This document shows, piece after piece, positions 31,785 to 41,200 of a stretch of 64,000 nt of DNA (positions are counted from its first letter, which is position 1; each line of letters opens with the position of its first letter). The position numbers were made by a program, and so were the translations under genes. Origin of the DNA: Epilithonimonas zeae. GTDB taxonomy: Bacteria; Bacteroidota; Bacteroidia; Flavobacteriales; Weeksellaceae. The DNA is taken from NCBI RefSeq assembly GCF_023278365.1, contig NZ_CP075338.1, positions 1,736,001-1,800,000 on the forward strand. Reading direction: 5' to 3'. The notes under the pieces are model-generated. The model saw nothing but the letters and a program-made list of their open reading frames with translations. It ran no database searches and was not told the DNA's origin.

Positions 31785-33512
31785 TTAGTTTTTAATCACT
31801 TTCTGAGTAGTTTTTCTACCATTTTCCAATTGGATTTCTACAACATAAACACCTTTCTCCAAATGTGAGAAGTCAATTGTAGAATCTGATATCAGTTTTG
31901 CATTTACATTTTGCCCTGCAAGATTGTAAACCTTATGAGTTTTGATTTTACTTGTTGATTTTATATTCAACATATCTTTCACAGGATTTGGATAGATAGA
32001 AACTATTGTATTTTTAACATCTGCAACACCTAAAACAGTTAATTCTGTTTCCTGAGATTTATCCGAATACTTCTTCGCAGCATCAATAGATTTTACACTC
32101 CAGAATATTTTGGAAGGTAAATTAGTTTTGTCCAAATACCAGCTTTTTGTCGTCACAATATATTTTGCGATGTCAGCTTTTCCGGTTTCTGAACCTACAG
32201 ATAATTCATATTGAAGAGAGTTTTCCGGTGTTTTATCATCCGTTGCTCCGGACCAAGTGAACTTGATTTTACCGTCACTATCTGTTGCAGTTAAAATGGT
32301 TGGTGCATTTGGTTTTTGATTCGTGACTGTTGTTTTATTTTTGAATAATTTGGTGTAAGGCAACAAATCTTCATCAGCCCAATCAAAACCATTGGCTAGA
32401 ATATCAAGATTCCCGTCGTTATCATAATCAAATACAGCTAAAGTTCCTTGGCTTCCCAAATTGTAAAGGTTCGCATTTTCATCTTTCTCAAATTTCTGAA
32501 GTTGAGGATTGTAAAGGAAAATTTTAGAATAGGATTCATAATCATTATCTCCAATGACAACAAAATCATAATATCCATCATTATTGAAATCACCGACTTC
32601 TACTCCACCACCAGACAATCCTTCGTCCTCGATTTTATTTTCAGTAAAATTTCCTTGGCCATCGTTAATGAAAACCGCCAGATATGGGTCATAATTTTCA
32701 TCCTGACCTGCAACTACGAAATCCTGAAAACCATCACCGTTGAAATCCGCAAAAGACATTTTGCTGTCACTCACTGCTGGAAGTTCAGACTTCTGAACTA
32801 AATTTCCATTTTCATTAATATAAACAGAGAAAGTTCCTTCATAACCGGCATTATATCCATTGACAATTAAATCCAGTTCGTTATCATTATTAACATCAAT
32901 CACTTTGAAACTTCCGTTTTGTGTTCCTGCCGCCCAAGCTGTATTTTTCTGAAAACCATTTGAATTATTAAGATATAAATCTAATTCGTGTGTAAAACCA
33001 ACGCCTTCGACATACTGCGTTCCGTTAACTGCATAATCCTGTTTCCCATCGTGATTGAAATCGAAAACATCCAAACCTCCATAGATTTTTCCGGCTGCAT
33101 TATCCATCAAAGTGAAACCAGAGCCTGTATTTTTCCATCGGTATTGCTGATAATTCACGGTGTCTTTATAACTTAATCCTGTGGTGATAACGTCCAGAAA
33201 CCCATCATTATCAAAATCAATAAATTTAACCGCACTCAAGTGAACCGAATTGTCTCCAAATTCCTGAACGGAAGAGAAAGTTCCATTGGTATTTTTGTAA
33301 AGACTATTGGAAGTTGAATCCACATTAGTATCTCCGTCAGAGTCTATCGCGCCAGTGAAGAATATATCCTGAAATCCGTCATTATCAACATCTGCAACTG
33401 CTGCTGCAGAATAGAAATAATTTTTAAGATTGGGCTGAGAGATTTCTTCAAAACTTTGTGCGTTGCTAATCATAGCCGATAACAGAAAAACAGAAATGTA
33501 AAACTTTTTCAT
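31785..33512 (-). CDS. FG-GAP/VCBS-repeat protein with T9SS sorting domain
   Basis: This 575-residue protein has a signal peptide (MKKFYISVFLLSAMISNAQ). At least seven FG-GAP/VCBS blades follow, each with a calcium-binding loop: DVDNDGFQDIFFTG, DFDNDGFLDVITTG, DFNHDGKQDYAVNG, DVNNDNELDLIVNG, DFNGDGFQDFVVAG, DFNNDGYYDFVVIG and DYDNDGNLDILANG. A fibronectin-III-like domain follows (about 395-485). The end (VSIYPNPVKDMLNIKS, LEKGVYVVEI, TQKVIKN) is a T9SS sorting domain. Likely a surface beta-propeller adhesin or binding protein. Confidence 0.92.
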   Translation of the reverse strand: MKKFYISVFLLSAMISNAQSFEEISQPNLKNYFYSAAAVADVDNDGFQDIFFTGAIDSDGDTNVDSTSNSLYKNTNGTFSSVQEFGDNSVHLSAVKFIDFDNDGFLDVITTGLSYKDTVNYQQYRWKNTGSGFTLMDNAAGKIYGGLDVFDFNHDGKQDYAVNGTQYVEGVGFTHELDLYLNNSNGFQKNTAWAAGTQNGSFKVIDVNNDNELDLIVNGYNAGYEGTFSVYINENGNLVQKSELPAVSDSKMSFADFNGDGFQDFVVAGQDENYDPYLAVFINDGQGNFTENKIEDEGLSGGGVEVGDFNNDGYYDFVVIGDNDYESYSKIFLYNPQLQKFEKDENANLYNLGSQGTLAVFDYDNDGNLDILANGFDWADEDLLPYTKLFKNKTTVTNQKPNAPTILTATDSDGKIKFTWSGATDDKTPENSLQYELSVGSETGKADIAKYIVTTKSWYLDKTNLPSKIFWSVKSIDAAKKYSDKSQETELTVLGVADVKNTIVSIYPNPVKDMLNIKSTSKIKTHKVYNLAGQNVNAKLISDSTIDFSHLEKGVYVVEIQLENGRKTTQKVIKN

Positions 33513-33638
33513 AATATTTATTTAGAATAATTAAAAATTACTTCACAAAAATATAGACTTAGCCTTACCAAAAACTATTTTGGAATATGATATTTATCTT
33601 GTTTTTGGGAAAATTAACCTGGGTTCAGAGAATAAGAA

Positions 33639-34721
33639 TTATGAAATTTCAAAAATTCTACTCTCTTCATTGATGCGTCTCACAACGTTTTCTGTTCGTT
33701 CTTTGTGTGTGTCCGTAATGAAAATCTGTCCGAAACTTTCCTTATTTACCAATTCAATTAATTGAGAAACTCTGGTGTCATCCAGCTTATCAAAAATATC
33801 GTCTAAGAGGAGAATCGGAGACTTTCCTGTCAGTTCTTTGATTCGGTTGATTTGAGCAAGCTTTAACGAAATTAAAAATGATTTCTGTTGACCCTGTGAG
33901 CCTATTTTCTTGATTGAACTCCCATTCATTTCGAAAATCAAATCGTCTTTATGAGTTCCTTTGGAAGTGTAAGTTAAAGCTCTGTCTTTATCAATAGAGT
34001 TTGATAAAAGTTCTTTGAAAGTATTATCAAAAAGATGAGATTCATAAATCACGTTTACGATTTCCTTTCCACCGGAAATGATTTCATAAAAATGCTGAAC
34101 GATTGGATTCAGTTTTTCAACAAACTCTTTTCTTCTCTCGAAAATCCTTGTTCCGAAATTTGAAATTGGGTCATCATAAATCTCCAAAGAATCTTTATCA
34201 AACGTTCTGTTCTTCGCGAAATATTTTAACAAAGCATTTCTCTGCTGAATGGTTTTCTGATACTGAATCAAATCAAAAAGATAAGAAGAATCGGTTTGGG
34301 AAATCATCGCATCCAGAAACTTTCTTCGGCTTTCTCCAGAATCGGAAATCAAATTGGAATCGTAAGGCGAAATCATCACACTTGGTAAATAACCAATGTG
34401 GTCAGCTAATCTGTCGTAGCTTTTATCATTCTTTTTAATGACTTTTTTAGACTCTTTTGGCTGAAGAATTTTAATAATGTCTTCTTTTTCTTCATTTTGT
34501 ATTTCGGATTCAATCACGAAGAAATCTTCGTCAGATTTCACATTATTAAGGTCAGAATTTCCAAGGAAACTTTTTCCAACAGACAAATAATGAAGCGCAT
34601 CCAGAACATTAGTCTTTCCTACTCCATTATTTCCTACAAAACAATTGATTTGAGGAGAAAATTCGAAAGCTCTTTCCGAGTGGCTTTTGAAATTGATGAG
34701 TGAAAGTTTGTTGACAATCAT
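33639..34721 (-). CDS. recF: DNA replication and repair protein RecF
   Basis: This 360-residue SMC-like ATPase helps load RecA at gaps in the RecFOR pathway. Walker A is FVGNNGVGKTNVLDAL (about 29-44), the signature motif is GSQGQQKSFLISLKLAQ, and Walker B is LLLDDIFDKLDD. The N-terminus LSLINFKSHSERAFEFSP is typical. Its start codon follows the toxin stop without any intergenic base, so it shares a transcript with a toxin-antitoxin pair. In many bacteria recF sits with dnaN and gyrB; that context is absent here. Confidence 0.96.
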   Translation of the reverse strand: MIVNKLSLINFKSHSERAFEFSPQINCFVGNNGVGKTNVLDALHYLSVGKSFLGNSDLNNVKSDEDFFVIESEIQNEEKEDIIKILQPKESKKVIKKNDKSYDRLADHIGYLPSVMISPYDSNLISDSGESRRKFLDAMISQTDSSYLFDLIQYQKTIQQRNALLKYFAKNRTFDKDSLEIYDDPISNFGTRIFERRKEFVEKLNPIVQHFYEIISGGKEIVNVIYESHLFDNTFKELLSNSIDKDRALTYTSKGTHKDDLIFEMNGSSIKKIGSQGQQKSFLISLKLAQINRIKELTGKSPILLLDDIFDKLDDTRVSQLIELVNKESFGQIFITDTHKERTENVVRRINEESRIFEIS

Positions 34722-35033
34722 TTACTTGAAATTCTTTACTAATTTTAATAAGTCAGCGGGGTCTTTTCTTGTATCCCAAATAAAAAGAATTTCAACAGAG
34801 TCATCTTTTATTTTATATAGAATATAATAATCTTTAATGAGTTTTCCACGATAAACATTGTCCGAAATAGAAATGCCCGAATGAGGAAAATCTGCAATTT
34901 GTTGAGCGGAAGTTTCAAACAAAATATTCAGTTTTTGTGAATAGCGTTTAGATTTATTTCTCTGTATCCAATATTTCAAAATCTCTTTTCGGATTTCCAT
35001 TGCAACTGGCGACCAAATTAATCTTTTAGCCAT
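34722..35033 (-). CDS. RelE/ParE-family toxin
   Basis: This 103-residue basic protein has the plasmid-stabilisation toxin pattern: LIWSPVAMEIRKEILKYW, SAQQIADFPHSGISISDNVYRGKLIKDYYILYKI and VEILFIWDTRKDP. RelE members cleave mRNA on the ribosome and ParE members poison gyrase; the sequence does not decide between them. The start overlaps the upstream antitoxin gene by 16 bp, a normal toxin-antitoxin arrangement. The stop abuts the recF start. Confidence 0.88.
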   Translation of the reverse strand: MAKRLIWSPVAMEIRKEILKYWIQRNKSKRYSQKLNILFETSAQQIADFPHSGISISDNVYRGKLIKDYYILYKIKDDSVEILFIWDTRKDPADLLKLVKNFK

Positions 35034-35335
35034 TCTTCAAAATATGAATTTACTTCTTCATTGGTAAAAGTTTGCCCATTCTTAATTTGTTCTTCGCTAA
35101 TTTTTAGAATATCTAAAATTTCAGCAGGTAATTTTACTTCCTCTTCTTTAAAATAGTTTTCAACTTCCTCTTCAGTCATCGGTTTTTCAGATTCGTAAAT
35201 GGATGGAGATTCTGAAATAATATCGGGAGATTTTGATTCAAAATTTTTGAGGAAAGCGGATAACAAATAATAATTATCGGATTCACAGATTTTCTGAATC
35301 AGTTTTATTTTAATATCATTCATATTTTCCATCAC
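35018..35335 (-). CDS. Antitoxin partner of RelE/ParE toxin
   Basis: This 105-residue acidic protein is encoded directly upstream of the toxin with a 16-bp overlap. It has two related motifs, MTEEEVENYFKEEE and FTNEEVNSYFEEWLKD, spaced by a helix. The first may be a dimerisation part and the second a toxin-neutralising tail. I do not recognise a standard DNA-binding fold. Similar small acidic proteins accompany ParE-like toxins in flavobacteria. The role is inferred mainly from gene order and charge. Confidence 0.72.
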   Translation of the reverse strand: MMENMNDIKIKLIQKICESDNYYLLSAFLKNFESKSPDIISESPSIYESEKPMTEEEVENYFKEEEVKLPAEILDILKISEEQIKNGQTFTNEEVNSYFEEWLKD

Positions 35336-35375
35336 TCAAAAATTTCAGTAAAGATAAAACTAAATAACAACAAAA

Positions 35376-37175
35376 TCAATTTCCGAAATTCACAAAATGC
35401 GGGATATCCGTCGCAAAACTATTCATCGGCAAAAGATTATTTCGATTGCTGTTAAAATCAAAAACAGAATTGTTATCAAACGGAACCCGCGGATAATAGG
35501 TAAACGAAATCTGAATCCTGTTGAAAACCAAATAAGGATTATTAATCAAAACGCCTATTCCGATTTTTGTATTGGCTTTTGTTTTCATTAGTCTATCATC
35601 AGGCATTCCAAGCCAGCCAACAGCTGTTGTTAGGTATGGACTAAAATGAAAATTCTTCCAGGTTTTGTTTACGAAAAGCTGAAGCTGATATCTCAAGACT
35701 AATTTTTTTGTCCCTATATAATCTACATTGTAAACAGGAAAATCTTCTGCAGCAGAAAGATTGATTCTGTCTCTGTAAGAATAATTATGCTGAGGATTTC
35801 CAAGCGCTAAAGTTGGCGAAAAGAAATGTCTGACTTTAGCAAATTTCCAATTCATTAGATTAGTAAAATAGGTACCATCAAAACGGAAAGATTCGCGATT
35901 TTGACTGTCTTCATTAAAAAATCTTCCAAACTGCGCTTTTACACTGAAATAGCCTAATTTCGTAAAATCTCCATAAGCTCCAGAAATGCCTGCATAAGGC
36001 ATCATCTCGTTACTTCTTGACAACAATCCTGCTGTTATGTTGAATGAATTTCCATAAGCAATATCCTCTGGCAAATCATATTGGAAAATATTTTTTTGAA
36101 CCGAGAATTTTCTCTGTATAAATCCAGCTGACATCAAAAAACTACTGTAAGAGCGGAAATATCCAAACTGGTCAATATAAGGACTGTCTTTGTACTGATA
36201 ATTCTGGAATCGCCCTATCAAAGCAATGTTGCTGGAAACTCTCTCTTCTTTGTTTGCCGATACCGGAATCTGATAACCGCCCCACAAATCCTGACTGTAA
36301 ACTTTGATTTGAACTTCAGGAAAAGTTGTTTTATTTTCCATTGGCAGCAAAACATTTCGCATAAAATATTCGAAAGTAAAACCACCTGCCCACTTGGTCA
36401 ATGGTGAGAAAAAATCTCTTCGGGCGTTTAGATTGATTCGTTCATTTTTCCAAAAATCCCTTTCTCCTAAAACCTGAGCATTGATATAAGAGCCGAAAAG
36501 ATTATAAGCCGTATAACTTCCGTACATATAATCTTGCTTTTCCTTGGAATCGTTTCTGTAAAGAAAATCTGCCTCGTGACCTAAACCGAGAAAATTTTCT
36601 TCTGTCACACCTAGTCCAATTTTACTTCCGGAATAATTGAAGCGAGGTTTCAAACTCCAAGAATCCAAAACTTTCACAACGACATCAATAGAGTCATTAG
36701 AACTATTTTCTACTGCAATATTAACTCTGTTCACAAAAGGCATTTCTCTCAGCAAACGTTCAGATTCGTAGAGTTTTTGGGCATTATATTCCTCATCCTT
36801 TTTGAAAAGCAGATAATTATTAACTGTCGAAATTCTGGTATTTGAATGAAGATGATTCGTAAACCAATCGTACCATTTGGCTTTCTCTTTTTTCTCTTTG
36901 GTGTTATATCCGAAAGGGTCAATCGTCTCAATCCTGATATTTCGGATATATTTTCCATCATGGGTTTCCTGAACTTGCTTTTCAGTTCTTGATTTAACCG
37001 AAGCCGAATCTGCCTCACGACGAAATATGAAACGATGAATGAATTTGGTAAATCTTCTTTTGTCCGAGAACTCTTCAATTTTATAATAAATAGAATCTTT
37101 TTTCTCCTGCGCTTGCACAACGGAAAAGAAACTTGAAAAGAGAATAATCAGGAGAATAGATTTGTTATTGAACAT
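35376..37175 (-). CDS. Outer-membrane beta-barrel with POTRA-like domain
   Basis: This 599-residue protein has a signal peptide (about 1-22). A periplasmic part (about 70-170) includes IRNIRIETIDPFGY and YESERLLREMPFVNRVNIAVE, which look like a single POTRA unit of the Omp85/TamA type. From about 175 to the end it is built of alternating aromatic strands (RFNYSGSKIGLGVTEENFLGLGHEADFLY) and closes near HFVNFGN. It could be a secretion or assembly barrel or a BamA-like surface antigen. A UbiA-like membrane protein gene lies 9 bp upstream and the toxin-antitoxin pair follows 40 bp downstream. Confidence 0.8.
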   Translation of the reverse strand: MFNNKSILLIILFSSFFSVVQAQEKKDSIYYKIEEFSDKRRFTKFIHRFIFRREADSASVKSRTEKQVQETHDGKYIRNIRIETIDPFGYNTKEKKEKAKWYDWFTNHLHSNTRISTVNNYLLFKKDEEYNAQKLYESERLLREMPFVNRVNIAVENSSNDSIDVVVKVLDSWSLKPRFNYSGSKIGLGVTEENFLGLGHEADFLYRNDSKEKQDYMYGSYTAYNLFGSYINAQVLGERDFWKNERINLNARRDFFSPLTKWAGGFTFEYFMRNVLLPMENKTTFPEVQIKVYSQDLWGGYQIPVSANKEERVSSNIALIGRFQNYQYKDSPYIDQFGYFRSYSSFLMSAGFIQRKFSVQKNIFQYDLPEDIAYGNSFNITAGLLSRSNEMMPYAGISGAYGDFTKLGYFSVKAQFGRFFNEDSQNRESFRFDGTYFTNLMNWKFAKVRHFFSPTLALGNPQHNYSYRDRINLSAAEDFPVYNVDYIGTKKLVLRYQLQLFVNKTWKNFHFSPYLTTAVGWLGMPDDRLMKTKANTKIGIGVLINNPYLVFNRIQISFTYYPRVPFDNNSVFDFNSNRNNLLPMNSFATDIPHFVNFGN

Positions 37176-37184
37176 TCGGAGATT

Positions 37185-37955
37185 TTAACAAAACTGCAAT
37201 ATCAATTTGTAAGCCAAAAGACACAACAAAGGAAGTCCACTACAGCTTTCGACCCAAAAACTAAAATAAGCTTCACGATTATTATTTTCTGAAAAATAAA
37301 TTAGTAAAAATGTGATAATTGTAGTCAAGAAAAAACACAACGCAAAAACTAAATCCAAATAGAAAATACTTAACAAACTTGAGATAAAAACTAATGAATA
37401 AGCTAAAAATTTGGTCTTCTGAACACCAATCAGAATCGGGAAAGTCACCACATCATCGCTGTTCATATCTCGGATATCAAAAGGTAAAACCAAAGCCGAA
37501 ATAAATAACCAGGTAATCATAAAAATCTCCCAATCAAATTCCGGAAGAATGAGCCAGGAATTGATTAAAGCCCAGGTTAATCCAACATAAAAAACCTTTA
37601 GCAAAGGAATTTTGCGTATAAATTTTTCCAAAAAAAAGGAATTGTAAAGCAATCCGAGAATAACAATAATTGCCCATTTCAAAAGTCGTACTTCATTATG
37701 ATTTTTTAGAATTAGAATCACACTGATAATGCCACAAATACAATTGAAAATCAGAATTTTGAAGAATATTTTCTTATCGTATTGATATTTGGTGTAAAGG
37801 TAGCCACTGAAATAAGTAATAAAAATGAGCAGCAGGCTCGGCCAACGGAATATACTTTGCTCAAGCATAAAAAATGCAGCCAAAAAAGTCCCCATTAATG
37901 AAACATAAATCTGACTGTCGATGAGATATTTTTTTGCTAAATTTAGAAACAACAT
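37185..37955 (-). CDS. UbiA-like membrane protein
   Basis: This is 256 residues from ATG 37955. The frame is open to 38042, but the extra 29 residues begin inside an interspersed repeat and are probably not the native start. It has about eight membrane helices. LPFDIRDMNSDDVVTFPILIG resembles the second Asp-rich motif of UbiA prenyltransferases. The first motif (NDxxDxxxD) expected in the preceding loop is not visible, so prenyltransferase activity is doubtful. It may be a degenerate or repurposed family member acting with the downstream outer-membrane barrel. Confidence 0.7.
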   Translation of the reverse strand: MLFLNLAKKYLIDSQIYVSLMGTFLAAFFMLEQSIFRWPSLLLIFITYFSGYLYTKYQYDKKIFFKILIFNCICGIISVILILKNHNEVRLLKWAIIVILGLLYNSFFLEKFIRKIPLLKVFYVGLTWALINSWLILPEFDWEIFMITWLFISALVLPFDIRDMNSDDVVTFPILIGVQKTKFLAYSLVFISSLLSIFYLDLVFALCFFLTTIITFLLIYFSENNNREAYFSFWVESCSGLPLLCLLAYKLILQFC

Positions 37956-38028
37956 TGATTTAACAAATGTCGGAAAAAATGTTCTAAATAAAATCTTCGA
38001 AATGCCAAGAGCTTGTTTAAAAATAAAA

Positions 38029-38141
38029 AACCACATAGACACATAGAAAAAATAAATTATTTGTCTTGAAAAGATAAAATAGAAATAAATGTCTAACTAT
38101 TTAATCTTAAAATTTGAAAAAAACTATGTGCCTATGTGGTT
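38029..38141. repeat. Interspersed inverted repeat, family C
   Basis: AACCACATAGACACATAG (38029-38046) faces CTATGTGCCTATGTGGTT (38124-38141), nearly perfect arms around a 77-bp AT-rich centre. The left arm reads into the open frame of the UbiA-like gene. The rest of the 294-bp gap up to 38249 shows nothing else I can support beyond an AT-rich promoter region. Confidence 0.8.
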
Positions 38142-38249
38142 AATAAATTTTAATAGACTTCACATTTCAAAAAAATTCCAACCTTACGATAAAATAATGC
38201 ATCTTTATAAAGTGATTCATTCACTCATTCAAAAAAATACAATCTACAT

Positions 38250-41200
38250 ATGAAAATCCTAAAATCCTTATTAGTATTCTTATTAATATTTGCTACTATG
38301 AATTTTTCCGCTCAAAACTATTACGACCAGCAATGGAAAAAAATTGAAGACAACTATAAAAAAGGAACTTACAAATCCAATCTTCCCATCATTCTGGAAA
38401 TACAGAGTCAGGCTTTGAAGGATAATAATGCTATACAAATCATAAAGTCACTAAAAGCTGAATTCAGTATTACAAAACAGACTAGGGATAATACAAAAAA
38501 CGATGAAAATTCTAAATTCTTTTCGAAGCTTCAGAACACCGAAAGCAAATTGAAAGGTGATGAAAGACAATTGTTTCATCTTCTGACGTTGGAATTCATC
38601 AAAGATTATTATCAGAATAATTCTTGGAAAATCAATCAGAAAACCAATATTGACAACGCCGACTTATCTCAAATCGAAACCTGGAGCAAGCTGGATTTTA
38701 AAAATTATTTATTGAAGAATTATTCGGATTTAGAAAAAGAAAATGCTGCTTTGAAGAAAATCCAAATGCAGAAGTACAGTGAAATATTTGATGCATCTGA
38801 CAATCTTGAATATTTCCCAACGCTATCTGATTGGTACAATTACAATTATATTGAGTTCTTAAGAAATCAAAATCTCTTCACGCCGAACGAATTGAAAGTG
38901 AACTCAGCCAAAATTAATTCGATTTTCGATTCGGAAACTGCTTCACTTTCTGGAAATGCTCAGTTGTACTTCAAACATCAAAAAATCAATTATAATTGTG
39001 AATTAAATAATTGCAAAGACAAATTCGCGCAACTTGAAAAATTGGTCAAAGACGAATCTGTAAAAGGCGATTACAAAGTCTTGATTATTGATGATATGAT
39101 TGAGATTCTTCAGCAAAAACAAGATTACAAATTGGCTTTGACTTGGATAAATGATGCTAAAGAAATGTTTCCAAAATCTAAGTTTTTGAATAACATCAAA
39201 AACAAAGAAAATCAAATTAAAAATCCTCAGCTAAACATATTTTATGAAAACGAAACGCAGAGTAAAAAGCCAATTCACATTGTTGCAGAAGGAAAAAATG
39301 TAAAAAACTTTTCACTCAACATTTACAAAGCTGATGACAACGCAGGTTTTCTGAATCACATTTTTGATTCTTATCAAAATCCTTTTGCAAAGGTCAAAAA
39401 AACATTGGTAAGAAAAGACCAATTCTCTTTACCTGAATCTTCGGATTTTAAAACGCATAAAACATCTTTGGAGCTGAAAGCACTTCCAGCAGGAATTTAT
39501 TTGGCAGAATATGTGGTTGAAAATTCGACTCAGGGAAATTATCATTTTATTGTTTCGGACTCCAAGATCATTTATTCAAAAAAAGATGATTCTAATCCAA
39601 AAGCTAATATTCTGAAATTGGTGAATAATGAAAACGGAAAAGTATTTGCCAACGAAACTCTTGAAGTAGCTGAATACGTTAGAGGAAAGCAAATCGTAAA
39701 ACATTCTGTCAAAACGGATGCGTCTGGAAATTTCCAAATTCCAAATTCTGATAACAAAGAATATTACCGAAATTTTCTTGTCAAAAACGGAAGCAATTAT
39801 TCGATGATAAATGTTTACGGCTATGATAGTGATTATGGCAATCGAAATAAATCCGAGAATCAGGAATCGGCACAGATTTTCCTTGACAGAAAAATCTACA
39901 GACCTGGACAAATTGTTTATTTCAAAGCGATTGCAACTGGAATCAATGGCGAAACTCAGAGAGTAAAAACATTAGAAAAAATTCCGTTGAATATCACTTT
40001 GCACGACGCAAACGGCGAAGAATTGCAAACTTTGAAACTGACAACTAATGCATTTGGTTCCGTGAATGGCAGTTTTACGCTTCCAAAAAACAAACTGAAT
40101 GGAAGTTTCAATATAGAAGTGAATAATGATGATGACAAATCTGGTTTCCATATTAATGGCTATTCAGATTTTCAAGTTGAAGAATACAAACGTCCAAAGT
40201 TTGAAGTGACTTTTGACCCGATAAAAGACGAATACAAATATGGTCAAACCATCAAATTGAAAGGAAAAGCGATGATGTTTTCAGGCGTTCCTCTGAGCAA
40301 TTCAACAGTGAACTATGAAATCAAAAAACAGAATATCCGTTGGCGCTATTTCTGGTGGTATCCTCGTGGAAATGATAACGAAAATTCGATTCTTGGTGAT
40401 GTAAAGACCAACGAAAAAGGAGAATTTACTATCAAAATCGAGTTGAAAAAAGATGAAACTCTGGAAGGTATTCAGATTGATAATTATGCCATCAATGCTT
40501 CTGTGACAGATATCAATGGCGAAACACAATCTGTAAACACCAACGTGAAAGTAGCTTCGGTTTCTCATTACATCGCAGCTAATGAAATTGGAAATACGTT
40601 TTCCGACGAAGCTATAAAACTAAATGTTGACACCAAAAATTACAACGACCAAGTTCTGAAAAAATCTTACAACGTAAAGCTGGAAAAACTGGAAGAACCA
40701 AAACAGATTTTTAGAGAGAATTTTGCTTCGGTTGTTCAGGATCTACCAAAACTTTCTAAAGAAGAATTTGTACAAAAATTTCCTCACGACAGATTTGATA
40801 AAAATGATGATGTGAAGAATTGGAAAATTGAGAAACAACTAATTAATCGAATTGAAAATCCAACAACCGACAACCAACAACCGACAACCAAACTAGATTT
40901 AGGAAAACTAGAAGCTGGAACATACAAAGTGTTGCTTTATAATATTGAAGGAAAAGACACGATAAAAACGGAGCAATTCTTCAAAGTTTGGGATAAAAAA
41001 TCACTTGGACAAAATCAAAATCCATTCTTGGAAGTGATTAGACCAACGCAGGATTTCAAACGAGGCGAGAAAGCAAAAGTGTTTGTTTACTCTGCGATTC
41101 CAGATCCATTGGTTCAAATTTTCATTCAAAATGGAAAAGGAGAAACCGTTACGGAAACCAAATCTTTCAAAAATGGAATCTTAGAATATGAAACTGCGAT

